Below, piece by piece: positions 44,120 to 54,521 of a stretch of 64,000 nt of DNA (positions within the stretch are counted from its first letter, which is position 1; every line of letters begins with the position of its first letter). Origin of the DNA: an uncultured Pelagibacteraceae bacterium (GTDB lineage Bacteria > Pseudomonadota > Alphaproteobacteria > Pelagibacterales > Pelagibacteraceae); contig CACNRP010000003.1 of assembly GCA_902622955.1 (NCBI GenBank), positions 29,402 through 93,401 on the forward strand. Direction: 5' to 3'. The notes beneath the pieces were generated by a model. The model did not search any database. It saw only the letters and a program-made list of their open reading frames with translations, and was not told where the DNA came from. Made by a program: the position numbers and the translations under genes.

Positions 44120-45656
44120 TTCTAAGTTTCTTAAATGAAAATATCAAAAAAATATACAATAAAATTATAAAACCAAAAATTTTGTTTCCAAATTTTGCAA
44201 ATAGAGTTGTCTCAATTTTTCTTGACTCAATTAAATCAATGTAACCTGATTTATTTATATCAACTTTTTGCTCAATAACTCCTATTGGATTAATAATTGC
44301 TGTTGTCCCATTATTTGCAGACCTTAAAACATATTTCCCACTCTCTATCGCTCTAAAAATACTATGAGTTAAATGTTGCTCTGGTCCAATTGATTTACCA
44401 AACCAGCCATCTTCTGAAATATTTACAATGTAATCAAAGTTACTATTTGTGAAAATTTTACCTGAATAAATTATCTCATAACAAATAAGGGGTAATATTT
44501 TAACTGATAAATTATTATATTTCAGATTAATTATGTTTCTTTGTGCACCTTTTGAATATGATTGATAGTCATTAGTAATTGTTTTTAAACCAATACTTTT
44601 TAATAAGCTTTCAAAAGGTAAAAATTCACCAAAAGGAACGAGATTAATTTTGTTATATGAATTAATTACATTAAGGTCATAGTCAAAAATAGATAATGAA
44701 TTAAAATATTTAATAGTTTTATTTTCATCTTCTTTGCTATTAATCCCAATTGCTAATAAATGATTTTTGTTGAATTTATTTTCAAATAACCATTTGTATT
44801 CTTTTAGTTGGTCTTGTGAAATACCTGGAATAATACCTTCTGGCCAAATAAAAATTATTTTTTGATTTTTTTTAGGAGAGCTGATTTCAATTAGCTCTTC
44901 TATTGCAGTTATGGGATCAATATTACTATAAAATCTATCTATACTTATATTTGAACTCAAAATTCTTATTTTATAGTCAAGATTTTTTACTTGTTGATTG
45001 TTAAATTTTTCTAAATTTTGTGAACCAAGTATATAAAATGACATTGTTGTAATAAGAAATGCAACACAAATACTAATATCTTTTTTGTTCTCTCTTAAAA
45101 TGAATATTGATGGGCTTGTAAATAATGAAATACAGAAAAGATTAAAGCTATATGTGCCTATGACTGATGTAATGTTTAAAATTTCGATTTGATTAGAAAA
45201 ACTATAAGCAATTAAATTCCAAGGGAAACCAGTGAGTATTGATCCTCTCACAAATTCTACTATTCCAAATATTAAAGGGAAAAGAAAAAATGAGCTTAAA
45301 TTATTATTTGGTTTTAAAACCACAAATAGATAAGCAACTAAAGCATAAAACAAGGCTAAGAAACCAGGTATCAATATTATTGTAAAAGGTATTAAAAACT
45401 TAAAATTTTGATCAAACGTTAATGATATTGAGATCCAATATAAATTACTTACAAAATAACCAAACCCAAATAACCAACCATAAAGAAAAAATATTCTTTT
45501 ATTTTTATTAAACTCAATTTTTTTTATTAAAAATATATAGAATAAACTAAAAGTTAAAAAATTTATTACGACATAATTAAATGGAGGCAAACTTAAGGAA
45601 GTAAGCACTCCTAACAAAATTAAATAAATTAATTCAATATAAAATTTATTTTTCAA
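44112..45656 (-). CDS. lnt: apolipoprotein N-acyltransferase
   Basis: Lnt adds the third acyl chain to the N-terminal cysteine of lipoproteins in the inner membrane. The 514-residue protein has an N-terminal block of hydrophobic helices and a C-terminal periplasmic nitrilase-fold domain with the catalytic triad visible: Glu in [11 protein letters not shown], Lys in [13 protein letters not shown] and Cys in [12 protein letters not shown]. It overlaps metK by 8 bp and follows ybeY after 1 bp. corC, often between ybeY and lnt, is missing. Lipoproteins encoded here (LptM, BON protein) are its likely substrates. Confidence 0.93.
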   Translation of the reverse strand: MKNKFYIELIYLILLGVLTSLSLPPFNYVVINFLTFSLFYIFLIKKIEFNKNKRIFFLYGWLFGFGYFVSNLYWISISLTFDQNFKFLIPFTIILIPGFLALFYALVAYLFVVLKPNNNLSSFFLFPLIFGIVEFVRGSILTGFPWNLIAYSFSNQIEILNITSVIGTYSFNLFCISLFTSPSIFILRENKKDISICVAFLITTMSFYILGSQNLEKFNNQQVKNLDYKIRILSSNISIDRFYSNIDPITAIEELIEISSPKKNQKIIFIWPEGIIPGISQDQLKEYKWLFENKFNKNHLLAIGINSKEDENKTIKYFNSLSIFDYDLNVINSYNKINLVPFGEFLPFESLLKSIGLKTITNDYQSYSKGAQRNIINLKYNNLSVKILPLICYEIIYSGKIFTNSNFDYIVNISEDGWFGKSIGPEQHLTHSIFRAIESGKYVLRSANNGTTAIINPIGVIEQKVDINKSGYIDLIESRKIETTLFAKFGNKIFGFIILLYIFLIFSFKKLRNE

Positions 45657-45657
45657 T

Positions 45658-46119
45658 TTAATTTATTTTTGATTTTACGGATTTAAATAATAGGTCTTCC
45701 TCTTTTAACATTTTGGAATAATCATTACTTTTTTTATGATCAAAACCTAAAAGATGAAGAAAACCATGTATATAAATTTTAGCAACTTTTTCTTTAAAAG
45801 ATTTTAAGTCTTGTGATCTTGGTTTATCTAGATAATTATAGCTAATGATAATATCTCCCAAATAAGTATTTTTTTTAATTTTTATTTTTTTATCTGATGG
45901 AAAAGATAAAATATCGGTAGATTTATTTTTTTTTCTAAAAACCTTATTTAATTTTTTAATATTCTTATTATTCGAGAGTAATAGTGTGAGGGTTACTTTT
46001 TTATTCAAAAATTTATATTTTTTTGGAAAAGCTTTACATATTTTATTAAAAAAAATATCTTTATTTTTAAGTCTTTTTGACCAAGCCTTCTCCTCAGAGA
46101 AGACATTAACACTAATCAT
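45658..46119 (-). CDS. ybeY: endoribonuclease YbeY
   Basis: YbeY is a zinc-dependent single-strand RNase involved in 16S rRNA maturation and ribosome quality control. The 153-residue protein has the signature HGFLHLLGFDHKKSND with three metal-binding His and the N-terminal STDILSFPSDKK segment. It overlaps phoH by 8 bp and is followed by lnt. Confidence 0.95.
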   Translation of the reverse strand: MISVNVFSEEKAWSKRLKNKDIFFNKICKAFPKKYKFLNKKVTLTLLLSNNKNIKKLNKVFRKKNKSTDILSFPSDKKIKIKKNTYLGDIIISYNYLDKPRSQDLKSFKEKVAKIYIHGFLHLLGFDHKKSNDYSKMLKEEDLLFKSVKSKIN

Positions 46120-47107
46120 TATTTGAGTATGCTTTTACTATTTTAGAAACAAGAGGATGTCTGACAACATCTGAATGATCAAAATTAACTGTAGATATTT
46201 CCTTTAAATGTCCAAGTAACTTTTTTGATCGAACCAATCCTGACATACTTTTATTCGGTAAATCAATTTGAGATGGGTCACCATTAACAACTATTTTTGA
46301 ATTTTCACCAATACGAGTTAAGAACATTTTAATTTGAGTATCTGTTGCATTTTGTGCCTCATCTAAAATTGCAAAAGAATTTTTAAGAGTTCTTCCTCTC
46401 ATAAATGCTAATGGTGCAATTTCAATATCTCCAATCTCAATCATTCTCTGTATTTTTTCAAAATCAAAAAGATCGTATAAGGAGTCATATAAAGGTCTTA
46501 GATAAGGATCTACTTTTTCCTTCATATCACCTGGTAAAAATCCCAAACGTTCTCCTGCCTCTACTGCTGGTCTTGAAAGAATAATTCTCTCAATTTTTTT
46601 TTCTAATAACATAGTTAAACCTACAGCTACTGCTAAGAAAGTTTTTCCTGTACCTGCTGGTCCAGCTGAAATTATAATATCACTTTCCCTTAAAGCTCTA
46701 ACATAACTTTTTTGTTTTTCTGATCTAGGAATGATAGATTTTTTTGGAGTTTTAATTATATCTGTAACATTATTGTTCTTTACTTTTTCATTAATCATAA
46801 ATTTATCAACTGATGAAAGTATATCTTTATTCTCTATATTTCCATTATTAATAAATTGATTAGCTAAAAATTGAATGGCATTTTTAATTTTTTCATTAAT
46901 CTCAGGTGTTGATTTAATCAAAATTGAGTTCCCTCTTGAATACAAACTACAATTTGTAATTTTTTCTAATTCTTGTAAATTTTTATTAAATTCACCAACC
47001 ACACCCATTAATAAGTTATTATCATGAAAAATTACGCTTAAAGAATTGTTATCCGAATAAACAAATTTTAAGGACTGATCGATATTTTTTTTCGTTAATC
47101 CGCTCAA
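46112..47107 (-). CDS. phoH: PhoH-like ATPase (YbeZ)
   Basis: PhoH/YbeZ is a P-loop NTPase that works with YbeY in RNA processing. The 331-residue protein has an N-terminal KH-like segment and then Walker A AGPAGTGKTFLAVAVGLTML, the LSRPAVEAGERLGFLPG motif and Walker B FAILDEAQNATDTQ. It lies 3 bp after miaB and overlaps ybeY by 8 bp. Confidence 0.95.
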   Translation of the reverse strand: MSGLTKKNIDQSLKFVYSDNNSLSVIFHDNNLLMGVVGEFNKNLQELEKITNCSLYSRGNSILIKSTPEINEKIKNAIQFLANQFINNGNIENKDILSSVDKFMINEKVKNNNVTDIIKTPKKSIIPRSEKQKSYVRALRESDIIISAGPAGTGKTFLAVAVGLTMLLEKKIERIILSRPAVEAGERLGFLPGDMKEKVDPYLRPLYDSLYDLFDFEKIQRMIEIGDIEIAPLAFMRGRTLKNSFAILDEAQNATDTQIKMFLTRIGENSKIVVNGDPSQIDLPNKSMSGLVRSKKLLGHLKEISTVNFDHSDVVRHPLVSKIVKAYSNND

Positions 47108-47110
47108 ATT

Positions 47111-48439
47111 CTACGCAACTTTCTTATCTGAATGGGTTACAATTTCACCAAATAAAGTATTTCTATTACTTTCTTTAATTTTTACTTTCACAATTTTTCC
47201 AATATCGCTCATTTTACCATTAAAAATTACAGATGTCATATACTCAGATCTTCCAAAAGCTTTACTTTTGTCATCAGTTAAATTTTCTACTAATACCTCA
47301 ACTACTTTATCTTCCAAAGATTTGTTCATTTTAATTTGATTTTCAAACAAAATATTTTGAATTTTTTCTAATCTCTGTGTAGAAATTTTTTTTTCGATTA
47401 AGTCTAAATTTTCAGCAACTGTTCCAGGTCTAGGACTAAAAATAAAAGAATAAGAATTAATAAATTTAACTCTCTTAATTAATTTAAAAGTATCAGTAAA
47501 ATCTTGATCTTCTTCTCCAGGATAAGCAATTATAAAATCACTTGAAAACTCTATTTTTGGATTAATTTCTTTTAATTTATCAAAAGTACTTAGATATTCT
47601 TCAATAGTATGTTTTCTATTCATTGATTTTAGAATTTTATTAGATCCACTCTGAACAGGTAAATGCACAAGTGGCATTAACTTTTTTGATGTTTTATAAA
47701 TTTCGATTAAATCCTCCGTCATATCTTTTGGATGAGATGTGGTATATCGAACTCTTTTTATTTCAGGTAATTTTTCAATATTTAATATTAAATCTGACAA
47801 TCTAAATCCTTCACTATCATAAGCATTCACATTTTGGCCTAACAAAATTATTTCTCTTGCCCCATTATCAACTAAATATTTTGCTTCATCTAAAATTTGT
47901 TTAAATGGTCGTGAGTATTCTGGGCCTCTGGTGTATGGTACTACACAAAAATGACAAAATTTATCACAACCCTCTTGAATAGTTAAGAAAGATGAAACTT
48001 TTCCAGCTTCATTTTTAATATTGCTCAAATATTCAAATTTTGAAATAGCATCAAATTCTGTTTCTTCTATTTTTTTCTTTTTTTCGATATGACTCAAAAT
48101 TGTATCATTAATTTTATGATAAGATTGAGGACCAATTACCAAATCAATGTAAGGTTCTCTTTTCAGCATCTCCTCATTTTCAGCTTGAGCTACGCATCCT
48201 GCGATAATTACTAATGGTTTTTTTTTAAATCTAAATTTTTTTTTTACTCTACCAATTTCATGATAAACTTTTTCTTTTGCTTTATCTCTAATATGACATG
48301 TATTTAATAAATAACAGTTAGCATCTTCGTAATGCTCTGTTTTATCAAAACCAATTTTTTTAACTGAGTCAAATATTCTATTAGAATCATACTCATTCAT
48401 TTGACATCCAAAAGTTTTAATGAATATTTTTTGACTCAT
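47111..48439 (-). CDS. miaB: tRNA-2-methylthio-N6-dimethylallyladenosine synthase MiaB
   Basis: MiaB is a radical-SAM enzyme that methylthiolates the isopentenyl-adenosine at position 37 of tRNAs reading codons starting with U. The 442-residue protein has the N-terminal cluster domain (FGCQMNEYDS, CHIRDKAKEKV, IAGCVAQAE), the radical-SAM CDKFCHFC motif, and a C-terminal TRAM domain (VVEVLVENL). tRNA-Leu(CAA) in this window is of the class that can carry such a modification, an inference only. Fur lies 5 bp upstream. Confidence 0.95.
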   Translation of the reverse strand: MSQKIFIKTFGCQMNEYDSNRIFDSVKKIGFDKTEHYEDANCYLLNTCHIRDKAKEKVYHEIGRVKKKFRFKKKPLVIIAGCVAQAENEEMLKREPYIDLVIGPQSYHKINDTILSHIEKKKKIEETEFDAISKFEYLSNIKNEAGKVSSFLTIQEGCDKFCHFCVVPYTRGPEYSRPFKQILDEAKYLVDNGAREIILLGQNVNAYDSEGFRLSDLILNIEKLPEIKRVRYTTSHPKDMTEDLIEIYKTSKKLMPLVHLPVQSGSNKILKSMNRKHTIEEYLSTFDKLKEINPKIEFSSDFIIAYPGEEDQDFTDTFKLIKRVKFINSYSFIFSPRPGTVAENLDLIEKKISTQRLEKIQNILFENQIKMNKSLEDKVVEVLVENLTDDKSKAFGRSEYMTSVIFNGKMSDIGKIVKVKIKESNRNTLFGEIVTHSDKKVA

Positions 48440-48444
48440 AATTA

Positions 48445-48867
48445 TTAGGATTTTTTTTTTATCCCATATAACTCAAGCTTATGATCAACTAATGTGTAAC
48501 CATATTTTTCTGCAATTTTCTGTTGAAGATGATTAATTTCATCATCAACAAATTCTATTATTTCTCCAGTTTTAATATCTATTAAATGATTATGGTCATC
48601 ATTTAATTCATATCTTGCTTTACCAGTTTTAAAATCATGCTTTGTTAATATTCCAGCTTCTTCAAATAGTTTCACTGTTCTATAAACTGTAGCAATACTA
48701 ATTTTAGGATCAATTTTTGAAACTCTGTTATATAATTCATCAACATCTGGATGATCAGACTCTCCATACTCCTCTTTCGACTCCAACAAAACTCTTGCTA
48801 TCGTCCTTCTTTGGTCAGTTAATTTAAGACCTTTTTTCTGAAATTTTTGCTCTAATTTATCTGGCAT
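48445..48867 (-). CDS. fur: Fur/Mur-family metal-responsive repressor
   Basis: This 140-residue winged-helix repressor senses iron or manganese. It has GLKLTDQRRTIARVLLE, ISIATVYRTVKLFEEAGIL and ELNDDHNHLIDIKTGEIIEF. The CXXC of classical Fur is replaced by IDIKTG, as in alphaproteobacterial Fur/Mur. Its synteny, tsaB-fur-miaB-phoH, matches alphaproteobacteria. It is clearly distinct from the Irr-type protein near katG. Whether it responds to Fe or Mn cannot be told. Confidence 0.93.
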   Translation of the reverse strand: MPDKLEQKFQKKGLKLTDQRRTIARVLLESKEEYGESDHPDVDELYNRVSKIDPKISIATVYRTVKLFEEAGILTKHDFKTGKARYELNDDHNHLIDIKTGEIIEFVDDEINHLQQKIAEKYGYTLVDHKLELYGIKKKS

Positions 48868-48881
48868 AATTAATTTTAACC

Positions 48882-49262
48882 TTAATAAATAGGATTAATC
48901 AAATTCTTTTCAATTTTAAATTTTTCACATAATTCAGGTATATTTTCGTATTTTATGTCTTTTTCACCTTTAAAATCTTTAATACTAAAACAATAATAAT
49001 CAATATTATTAGTTAAATTAAATGCTTTTACTATGGACAGAGAATTTCTTATTCCAGCAAAGCTTCCTGGACCTCTATTTAGATAAATTTTATCAATGTC
49101 TTTTAGACTCAATTTGTGGGAATTTAAAAAATCATTAATTATTAAAGTTAATTTTTCATAATTAATTTTAGTATTCTCTTTAGTAATATTATAAATATCA
49201 TTACTAGTAATGATCATTAAAAAAATTTTTTCTCCAGCCACATCAATTATAAGTTTATTCAT
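48882..49262 (-). CDS. tsaB: short TsaB-like tRNA threonylcarbamoyladenosine protein
   Basis: TsaB partners TsaD in making t6A on tRNAs. I start at MNKLIIDVAGEKIFL, the usual first strand, giving 126 residues; the track adds 17 residues not typical of the family. The signature RGPGSFAGIRNSLSIVKAFN is clear. Typical TsaB has over 200 residues, so most of the second lobe is gone, but the last residues LINPIY resemble the normal C-terminus, suggesting an internal deletion. The start overlaps the divergent deacetylase gene by 53 bp. rimI, usually next, is absent. Confidence 0.8.
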   Translation of the reverse strand: MNKLIIDVAGEKIFLMIITSNDIYNITKENTKINYEKLTLIINDFLNSHKLSLKDIDKIYLNRGPGSFAGIRNSLSIVKAFNLTNNIDYYCFSIKDFKGEKDIKYENIPELCEKFKIEKNLINPIY

Positions 49263-50271
49263 AATTATTTTATTTTCTAATATCAGTTCTAAATCAGATG
49301 AAAATAATATCAAATATTATTCTAATGATGAGGGAATTCTCTCAATAATGTATCATCGTTTTAATGAAAATAAGTATCCTTCAACCAATATAAAAATGGA
49401 TATATTTAAGGAACATATTGATATTATTAGAAACTCAAGTTTTAATTTTCATAATCCAAATGACTTTGAAAATAAATTTAATGAACCAAAATCAAAAAAA
49501 GAAATTCTAATTACTATTGATGATGCTTTTGAGTCTTTTTATGCTGAGGCATGGCCTTTTTTTAAAAAGAATAAAATCCCTTTTATCTTATTTGTTTCTA
49601 CTGAACCTGTGGGAAAAAAAGGTTATATGACATGGGAGCAAATTAAAGAAGTTGAAAGTAATGATTTTGCATACATTGGACATCATTCGCATACTCATGA
49701 ATATCTTATAGATGTAAGTAATGAAGAGTTTATTCTAGACATTGAAACAGCAAATCAAATTTTCTTAAAAGAACTTGGTTATATCCCTAATCTATTTTCA
49801 TATCCATTTGGTGAATATTCAAAATTTATGAAAGATTATATATCTAATAATTTCAAATTTGCTTTTGGTCAGCATTCTGGAGTTATTGATTTAAATAAAG
49901 ATAAATTCGAACTACCCAGATTTCCAATTAATGAAAAATATGGTGAGATAAAAAGGTTTAAATCAATAATAAATTATTTTCCACTTGAATATAAAAAAAT
50001 ATATCCAGAGGAAAAACAACTTTTTAAAAATACAAATCCTCCAAATTTCAGAGTTGAATTTTTTAAAGAGCAAAAAAATTATTCTAATATTAATTGTTAT
50101 TCTAATGAGGGAGGTATTTGGGAAAAATCAAAGACAATCTTTGCTAATAACTCTCTAACAATTGAATTTAGAGGACCATTCAAACCAAGAAGAGGAAGAA
50201 TTAATTGTTCTCTAAATGATAATGGAAAGTGGAGATGGTTCGGAATTCAATTTCCCATCAAAAAAGATTAA
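49210..50271 (+). CDS. polysaccharide deacetylase family protein
   Basis: This 353-residue exported protein has a NodB-like deacetylase domain. The N-terminus is basic and hydrophobic (MIIKKIFSPATSIISLFIIILFS, a signal peptide or anchor). Motifs include ILSIMYHRFNENKYP, the catalytic ILITIDDAFESFY, and IGHHSHTHEYL, with FSYPFGEYSK as the later motif. It would deacetylate an amino-sugar polymer, possibly peptidoglycan. Its start lies inside tsaB on the other strand. Its stop shares TTAA with the convergent glucosaminidase gene, which may act on the same material. Confidence 0.85.
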   Translation: MIIKKIFSPATSIISLFIIILFSNISSKSDENNIKYYSNDEGILSIMYHRFNENKYPSTNIKMDIFKEHIDIIRNSSFNFHNPNDFENKFNEPKSKKEILITIDDAFESFYAEAWPFFKKNKIPFILFVSTEPVGKKGYMTWEQIKEVESNDFAYIGHHSHTHEYLIDVSNEEFILDIETANQIFLKELGYIPNLFSYPFGEYSKFMKDYISNNFKFAFGQHSGVIDLNKDKFELPRFPINEKYGEIKRFKSIINYFPLEYKKIYPEEKQLFKNTNPPNFRVEFFKEQKNYSNINCYSNEGGIWEKSKTIFANNSLTIEFRGPFKPRRGRINCSLNDNGKWRWFGIQFPIKKD

Positions 50272-51332
50272 ATCAAACTTTCTAGATCTTTGCTTGAAGG
50301 TAACAACCTTGCCTCATCAAAATCTTTCAATTTATTCTGCTGAATAATTTTTTGTAAAACCTCTATATATTGACTTCCTGTTTCTGCATATTTATCTAAA
50401 TGTCTAGATAATATTAAGCTATCTAAAGGTTTGTTTTTATTTCTAAGCTCTGTTCTAGCTTTTCTCAAATTTTTATATGATGAATGAGTATTCAAATTTC
50501 TTAAATATGCTCTAACTGATAACTGTAAGCTGTGAAATCTCATGACTTTATGATCCTTACCTTCTTCAGCATTTTTTGGCTTAAGACCTTCTCCAGACCA
50601 AGTCCATTGACCAAACAATGCATTTCCTTTTAGTGCAAATCTCGAGGTTCCCCAACCTGTTTCCTTAGCTGCTTGAGCTATAGCCAGCGAAACTGGTATT
50701 TCATCCATTCTTATTTTTAATGAAGATAAATCATTCTGCCTCACACCATATTGCTTATATTTTTTTTCTAACCATTTCTTTTCAATATCGGTATTGCCAT
50801 TTTTATTAAGAATAATGAATAATCTTTTTCTATCTATTCTTATTTTATTGTTTTCCTTAACAATTAAAGGAAGAACAATTTTTATAAACATATCTTTTCT
50901 TTTTTTAGAATTACTAATATTTTTAATTTCATTTGGTAAAAGACCAATATCTACTGGTTTTACTAATTTTGTATCTCTAACATCTTTTAGATTATAATTT
51001 ACTTCCTTAAATAAAGAGTCTATTTCGGAAGTTGTATATCTAACTAGGTTAATTTCAGAATTATTTTCATCTAAAATATCATACAATAAATCTCTTTCAT
51101 CGCCATCTACAACAGATTCATCCTCTAATAATTTATCTTTGTTTAAAATTTTTTCTAAAATATTTTTAGAATTATTAGTAAACTCTTTATTGTTAAAATT
51201 TTTGTTTGTAAACTTAATAATTATTGGTGCTACATAAAAAAATGAAATTACAAAGAACGAACTTAAAAAAAATCGTGAAACTATATTTAAACTTTTTTTT
51301 TTTAAAAAACCTGATTTTTTAAATTTAGCCAT
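50268..51332 (-). CDS. Bax-like glucosaminidase family protein
   Basis: This 354-residue protein has a single N-terminal membrane segment (IVSRFFLSSFFVISFFYVAPI), a long low-complexity linker and a C-terminal glucosaminidase/muramidase domain: VSLAIAQAAKETGWGTSRFA with the catalytic Glu and GNALFGQWTWS. The layout resembles the E. coli Bax protein. It probably cuts peptidoglycan glycan chains at the periplasmic side. It ends on a TTAA shared with the deacetylase gene and follows nfuA after 6 bp. Confidence 0.87.
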   Translation of the reverse strand: MAKFKKSGFLKKKSLNIVSRFFLSSFFVISFFYVAPIIIKFTNKNFNNKEFTNNSKNILEKILNKDKLLEDESVVDGDERDLLYDILDENNSEINLVRYTTSEIDSLFKEVNYNLKDVRDTKLVKPVDIGLLPNEIKNISNSKKRKDMFIKIVLPLIVKENNKIRIDRKRLFIILNKNGNTDIEKKWLEKKYKQYGVRQNDLSSLKIRMDEIPVSLAIAQAAKETGWGTSRFALKGNALFGQWTWSGEGLKPKNAEEGKDHKVMRFHSLQLSVRAYLRNLNTHSSYKNLRKARTELRNKNKPLDSLILSRHLDKYAETGSQYIEVLQKIIQQNKLKDFDEARLLPSSKDLESLI

Positions 51333-51338
51333 AAATTA

Positions 51339-51881
51339 TTACTGTATTGCAACGACCTCTTTTACCTCTGGCAAATAATGACATAAAAGATTTTGAACAC
51401 CTTGTTTTAAAGTCATGGTTGAACTTGGACAGCCAGAACAGCTTCCTTGCAATTGTACCTTTACAATTCCATCTTTAAATTCTTTAAATTTTATATCTCC
51501 ACCATCCCTAGCAACTGCTGGTCTTATTTTTTGCTCTAAAATTTTCACTATTTTTTCTTCAATTTCACTTAAATCTGTAAGCTCCTCTTTTATATTTTTA
51601 TCAATTACAAATTCTTTACCGCCTGCATAAAAATCATTTATTAATGAGATTATTATATGCTTTATTTCATCCCACTTAATATTGTCTTTCTTGTTTACTG
51701 AAATAAAATCTTTACCTAAAAAAATACCTTCTACACCATTTACCGATAATATATTTCTTACTAATTCATTTTGAACATCATCTTTATTAGTAATCTCATA
51801 GGGACCGCTGTTTGAAACTTTCTTTCCGGGAAGAAATTTCAAAGAATTAGGGTTTGGTGTTTCTTCTGTTTGGATAAACAT
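51339..51881 (-). CDS. nfuA: Nfu-type iron-sulfur cluster carrier
   Basis: NfuA-type proteins hold and deliver Fe-S clusters to apoproteins. The 180-residue protein has an N-terminal Nfu domain (TEETPNPNSLKFLPG and GVEGIFLGKDFISV) and a C-terminal NifU domain (IRPAVARDGGDIKFKEF and the cluster ligand motif GSCSGCPSSTMTL). This matches alphaproteobacterial and mitochondrial Nfu1. Clients in this window could include MiaB and the ferredoxin. It lies between trpS (52 bp) and the glucosaminidase gene. Confidence 0.94.
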   Translation of the reverse strand: MFIQTEETPNPNSLKFLPGKKVSNSGPYEITNKDDVQNELVRNILSVNGVEGIFLGKDFISVNKKDNIKWDEIKHIIISLINDFYAGGKEFVIDKNIKEELTDLSEIEEKIVKILEQKIRPAVARDGGDIKFKEFKDGIVKVQLQGSCSGCPSSTMTLKQGVQNLLCHYLPEVKEVVAIQ

Positions 51882-51933
51882 AGTTTATATATAGTTAATA
51901 TTTTAAAAATTAAAACTTGATAATAAATTTTTC

Positions 51934-52935
51934 TTAAAAACCCACTATTTCTTTAATTCTTTCAATCTTTTTAGATGCTATCAAATCAGCTTTTTCAACT
52001 CCATCTAGAAGGATTCGATCTAAATAACTTTTATCTCTTAGGAGTTTTTTTATTTCATTTGAAATTGGTTCAATTTTGTTAACGAGCTCCTCTATTAATT
52101 TTTCTTTAAATTCTGAAAAATTTTTACCTGCAAAAGTTTTAATTGAGTTATGCAATGATGAATTAGTTAAGCTTGAATAAATTCCTAAAAGATTCTTTGC
52201 TTCTAACCTTTCATCAAGATCCTTAATATCTTGTGGCATAGGTAAAGGATCGGTTTTTGCTTTTTTAATTTTATTAATTATCTGGTTTTTATCATCTGTT
52301 AAATTAATTCTACTTAAATCTGATAATTCTGATTTACTCATTTTTTTTGAACCATCTTTCAAACTCATAATTCTTGAAAACTCATTTTGGATTAAAGGTT
52401 CAGGAACTTGGAGAAAATTTTTTACCCCAAAATCATTATTAAATTTTTGAGCTATATCTCTACATAACTCCAAATGTTGCTTTTGGTCATCACCTACAGG
52501 AACATGAGTGGCATCATATAAAAGAATATCAGCCGCCATTAAAACTGGATAAGAGTATAACCCAATACTAGCTTTCTCTTTGTCTTTTCCAGCTTTCTCC
52601 TTGAATTGAGTCATTCTATTTAACCAACCCATTCTAGCAACACAGCTTAATATCCATGCTCCTTCAGCATGAGCTGTTACACTGGATTGATTAAAAATAA
52701 TACTTTTTTTTGGATCTATTCCACTTGCTATGAAAGTTGCAACAGTTTCTCTAATATTATTTTTTAATTCTTTTGGATCTTGCTTGACGGTTATGGCATG
52801 TAAATCAACTACACAAAAAATACATTTGTTATTATTATCATTATTCAATTCTACAAAATTTTTAATAGCTCCTAAGTAATTTCCAAGATGAAGATTACCT
52901 GTAGGTTGAACTCCCGAAAATATTTTTTTACTCAT
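51934..52935 (-). CDS. trpS: tryptophanyl-tRNA synthetase
   Basis: TrpS charges tRNA-Trp. The 333-residue class I synthetase begins [21 protein letters not shown] with the HIGH-like motif HLGN. It has the [18 protein letters not shown] segment and the KMSKS motif in [11 protein letters not shown]. Length is normal. It is 4 bp downstream of murJ, as often in alphaproteobacteria. Confidence 0.96.
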   Translation of the reverse strand: MSKKIFSGVQPTGNLHLGNYLGAIKNFVELNNDNNNKCIFCVVDLHAITVKQDPKELKNNIRETVATFIASGIDPKKSIIFNQSSVTAHAEGAWILSCVARMGWLNRMTQFKEKAGKDKEKASIGLYSYPVLMAADILLYDATHVPVGDDQKQHLELCRDIAQKFNNDFGVKNFLQVPEPLIQNEFSRIMSLKDGSKKMSKSELSDLSRINLTDDKNQIINKIKKAKTDPLPMPQDIKDLDERLEAKNLLGIYSSLTNSSLHNSIKTFAGKNFSEFKEKLIEELVNKIEPISNEIKKLLRDKSYLDRILLDGVEKADLIASKKIERIKEIVGF

Positions 52936-52939
52936 AAAA

Positions 52940-54469
52940 TCAGTACTTTAATTTAATATCATTCATTTGAAAAGCTTTGATGAAATAACATACAATTAAA
53001 TAGAATAATAATCCCAATATTACACATAAAACTAAATATAAAGATTTTGTTGTCTCATCAAATGATAATTTGTTTTGAAAAAAATTTAATAAAAAGTAAA
53101 AAAATAAACCCATCAAAATTGATGCAAAAATTATTTTAATGAATTTTATAAAAAACTTTTGATTAAAATAAAATAGTTGATGATTTTTTAAAAATAAAAA
53201 TAGAAGAATTGAATTAAACCAAGATGAAATCGAAGTTGCTATTGGAATTATTATAAAACCAATTTTGTTAAAAAAGTAAACACTAATTGAAATATTTAGT
53301 ATTACAGATATTAATGAAATATAAAACGGTGTTTTAGTGTCATGATTTGCAAAAAAAAAGCTTGAAAAAACTTTTATTAAAGCAAAAGCAGGTAAGCCTA
53401 ATGCAAAATAATACAAAGCTAAACTTGAGTTACTCACTGAATTTTCGTTAAATGATCCATAACCAAATAAAGCTGAAATAATTTGTTCTGATCCAATAAT
53501 TAAAGCGATAGTAGCTGGAAGACTCAAAAATAAACTTAATTCAAGAGCTTTATTTTGTATTAGTAAAATCTTACTTCTATTTTTAGATTGAACGTGTTTT
53601 GAAAGCTGAGGAAGTATAACAACTCCAATTGCAATGCCAGCTATAGCAAGGTTTATTTGATAAATTCTATCTGCATAATATAAGTAAGACACTGCACTTG
53701 CTTGAAATGATGCAATTATAGTACCAATTAAAATATTTATTTGAGTAACTCCAGAGGAAAAAATACTTGGTAAAAGCTTTTTAAAAAAAAACTTTACTTT
53801 ATTGCTTACTTTTAATTTAAAACTTAATTTAAGGTAGTAATATTTTGATACATATTTAAATAAAAATATTAGTTGTAAAAAACCAGCCAAAGAAACACCG
53901 TAAGATAAATAATAAACCAACTGATCGCCCAAAAATTTAGAAAAAATTAATACTAAAGTTAAAACAATATTTAAGATTATTGGGGCTGCTGCTGCAACTG
54001 CAAACTTATTATGTGAATTTAAAATTGCAGAAAAAAATGAAGCTAAAGAAATAAAAAGTAAAAAAGGAAAAGTAATTCTTGTTAAATCAATTGCTACCTC
54101 CATTTTTTCTACATCACCAACAAAACCTGGTGCAATAATTGAAACAAATATTGGCATGAAAATTTCAACAATTATTGTTAAAAATAATAATCCTAAAAAA
54201 AGAAGATTGAAGATATCGTTAGCAAATTTATTTGATTGTTTTTTCCCTTTTCTAATTTCTGATGAATAACTTGGTACAAACGCTGCATTAAAAGTTCCCT
54301 CTGCAAACAATCTTCTGAAAGTATTTGGAATTCTGAATGCAACAAAAAAAGCATCGGCTAACATTCCTGTTCCTAGAAAAATTGCTATTAAAATATCTCT
54401 TAAATAACCTAGCAATCTACTAATGATAGTATAAAAACCAAATGTCCCTGTTGACTTAAGTAAATTCAT
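52940..54469 (-). CDS. murJ: lipid II flippase MurJ
   Basis: MurJ moves lipid II across the inner membrane for peptidoglycan synthesis. The 509-residue MATE-like protein has about 14 hydrophobic segments. The N-terminal motif [30 protein letters not shown] and [15 protein letters not shown] are diagnostic of MurJ/MviN (quoted in part). It is the first gene of murJ-trpS on the minus strand and divergent from the malic enzyme gene. Confidence 0.94.
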   Translation of the reverse strand: MNLLKSTGTFGFYTIISRLLGYLRDILIAIFLGTGMLADAFFVAFRIPNTFRRLFAEGTFNAAFVPSYSSEIRKGKKQSNKFANDIFNLLFLGLLFLTIIVEIFMPIFVSIIAPGFVGDVEKMEVAIDLTRITFPFLLFISLASFFSAILNSHNKFAVAAAAPIILNIVLTLVLIFSKFLGDQLVYYLSYGVSLAGFLQLIFLFKYVSKYYYLKLSFKLKVSNKVKFFFKKLLPSIFSSGVTQINILIGTIIASFQASAVSYLYYADRIYQINLAIAGIAIGVVILPQLSKHVQSKNRSKILLIQNKALELSLFLSLPATIALIIGSEQIISALFGYGSFNENSVSNSSLALYYFALGLPAFALIKVFSSFFFANHDTKTPFYISLISVILNISISVYFFNKIGFIIIPIATSISSWFNSILLFLFLKNHQLFYFNQKFFIKFIKIIFASILMGLFFYFLLNFFQNKLSFDETTKSLYLVLCVILGLLFYLIVCYFIKAFQMNDIKLKY

Positions 54470-54521
54470 AAATCATATTAGTCTTAATTTTAACCCAATT
54501 GTACACTTATTGTTATCAGAA

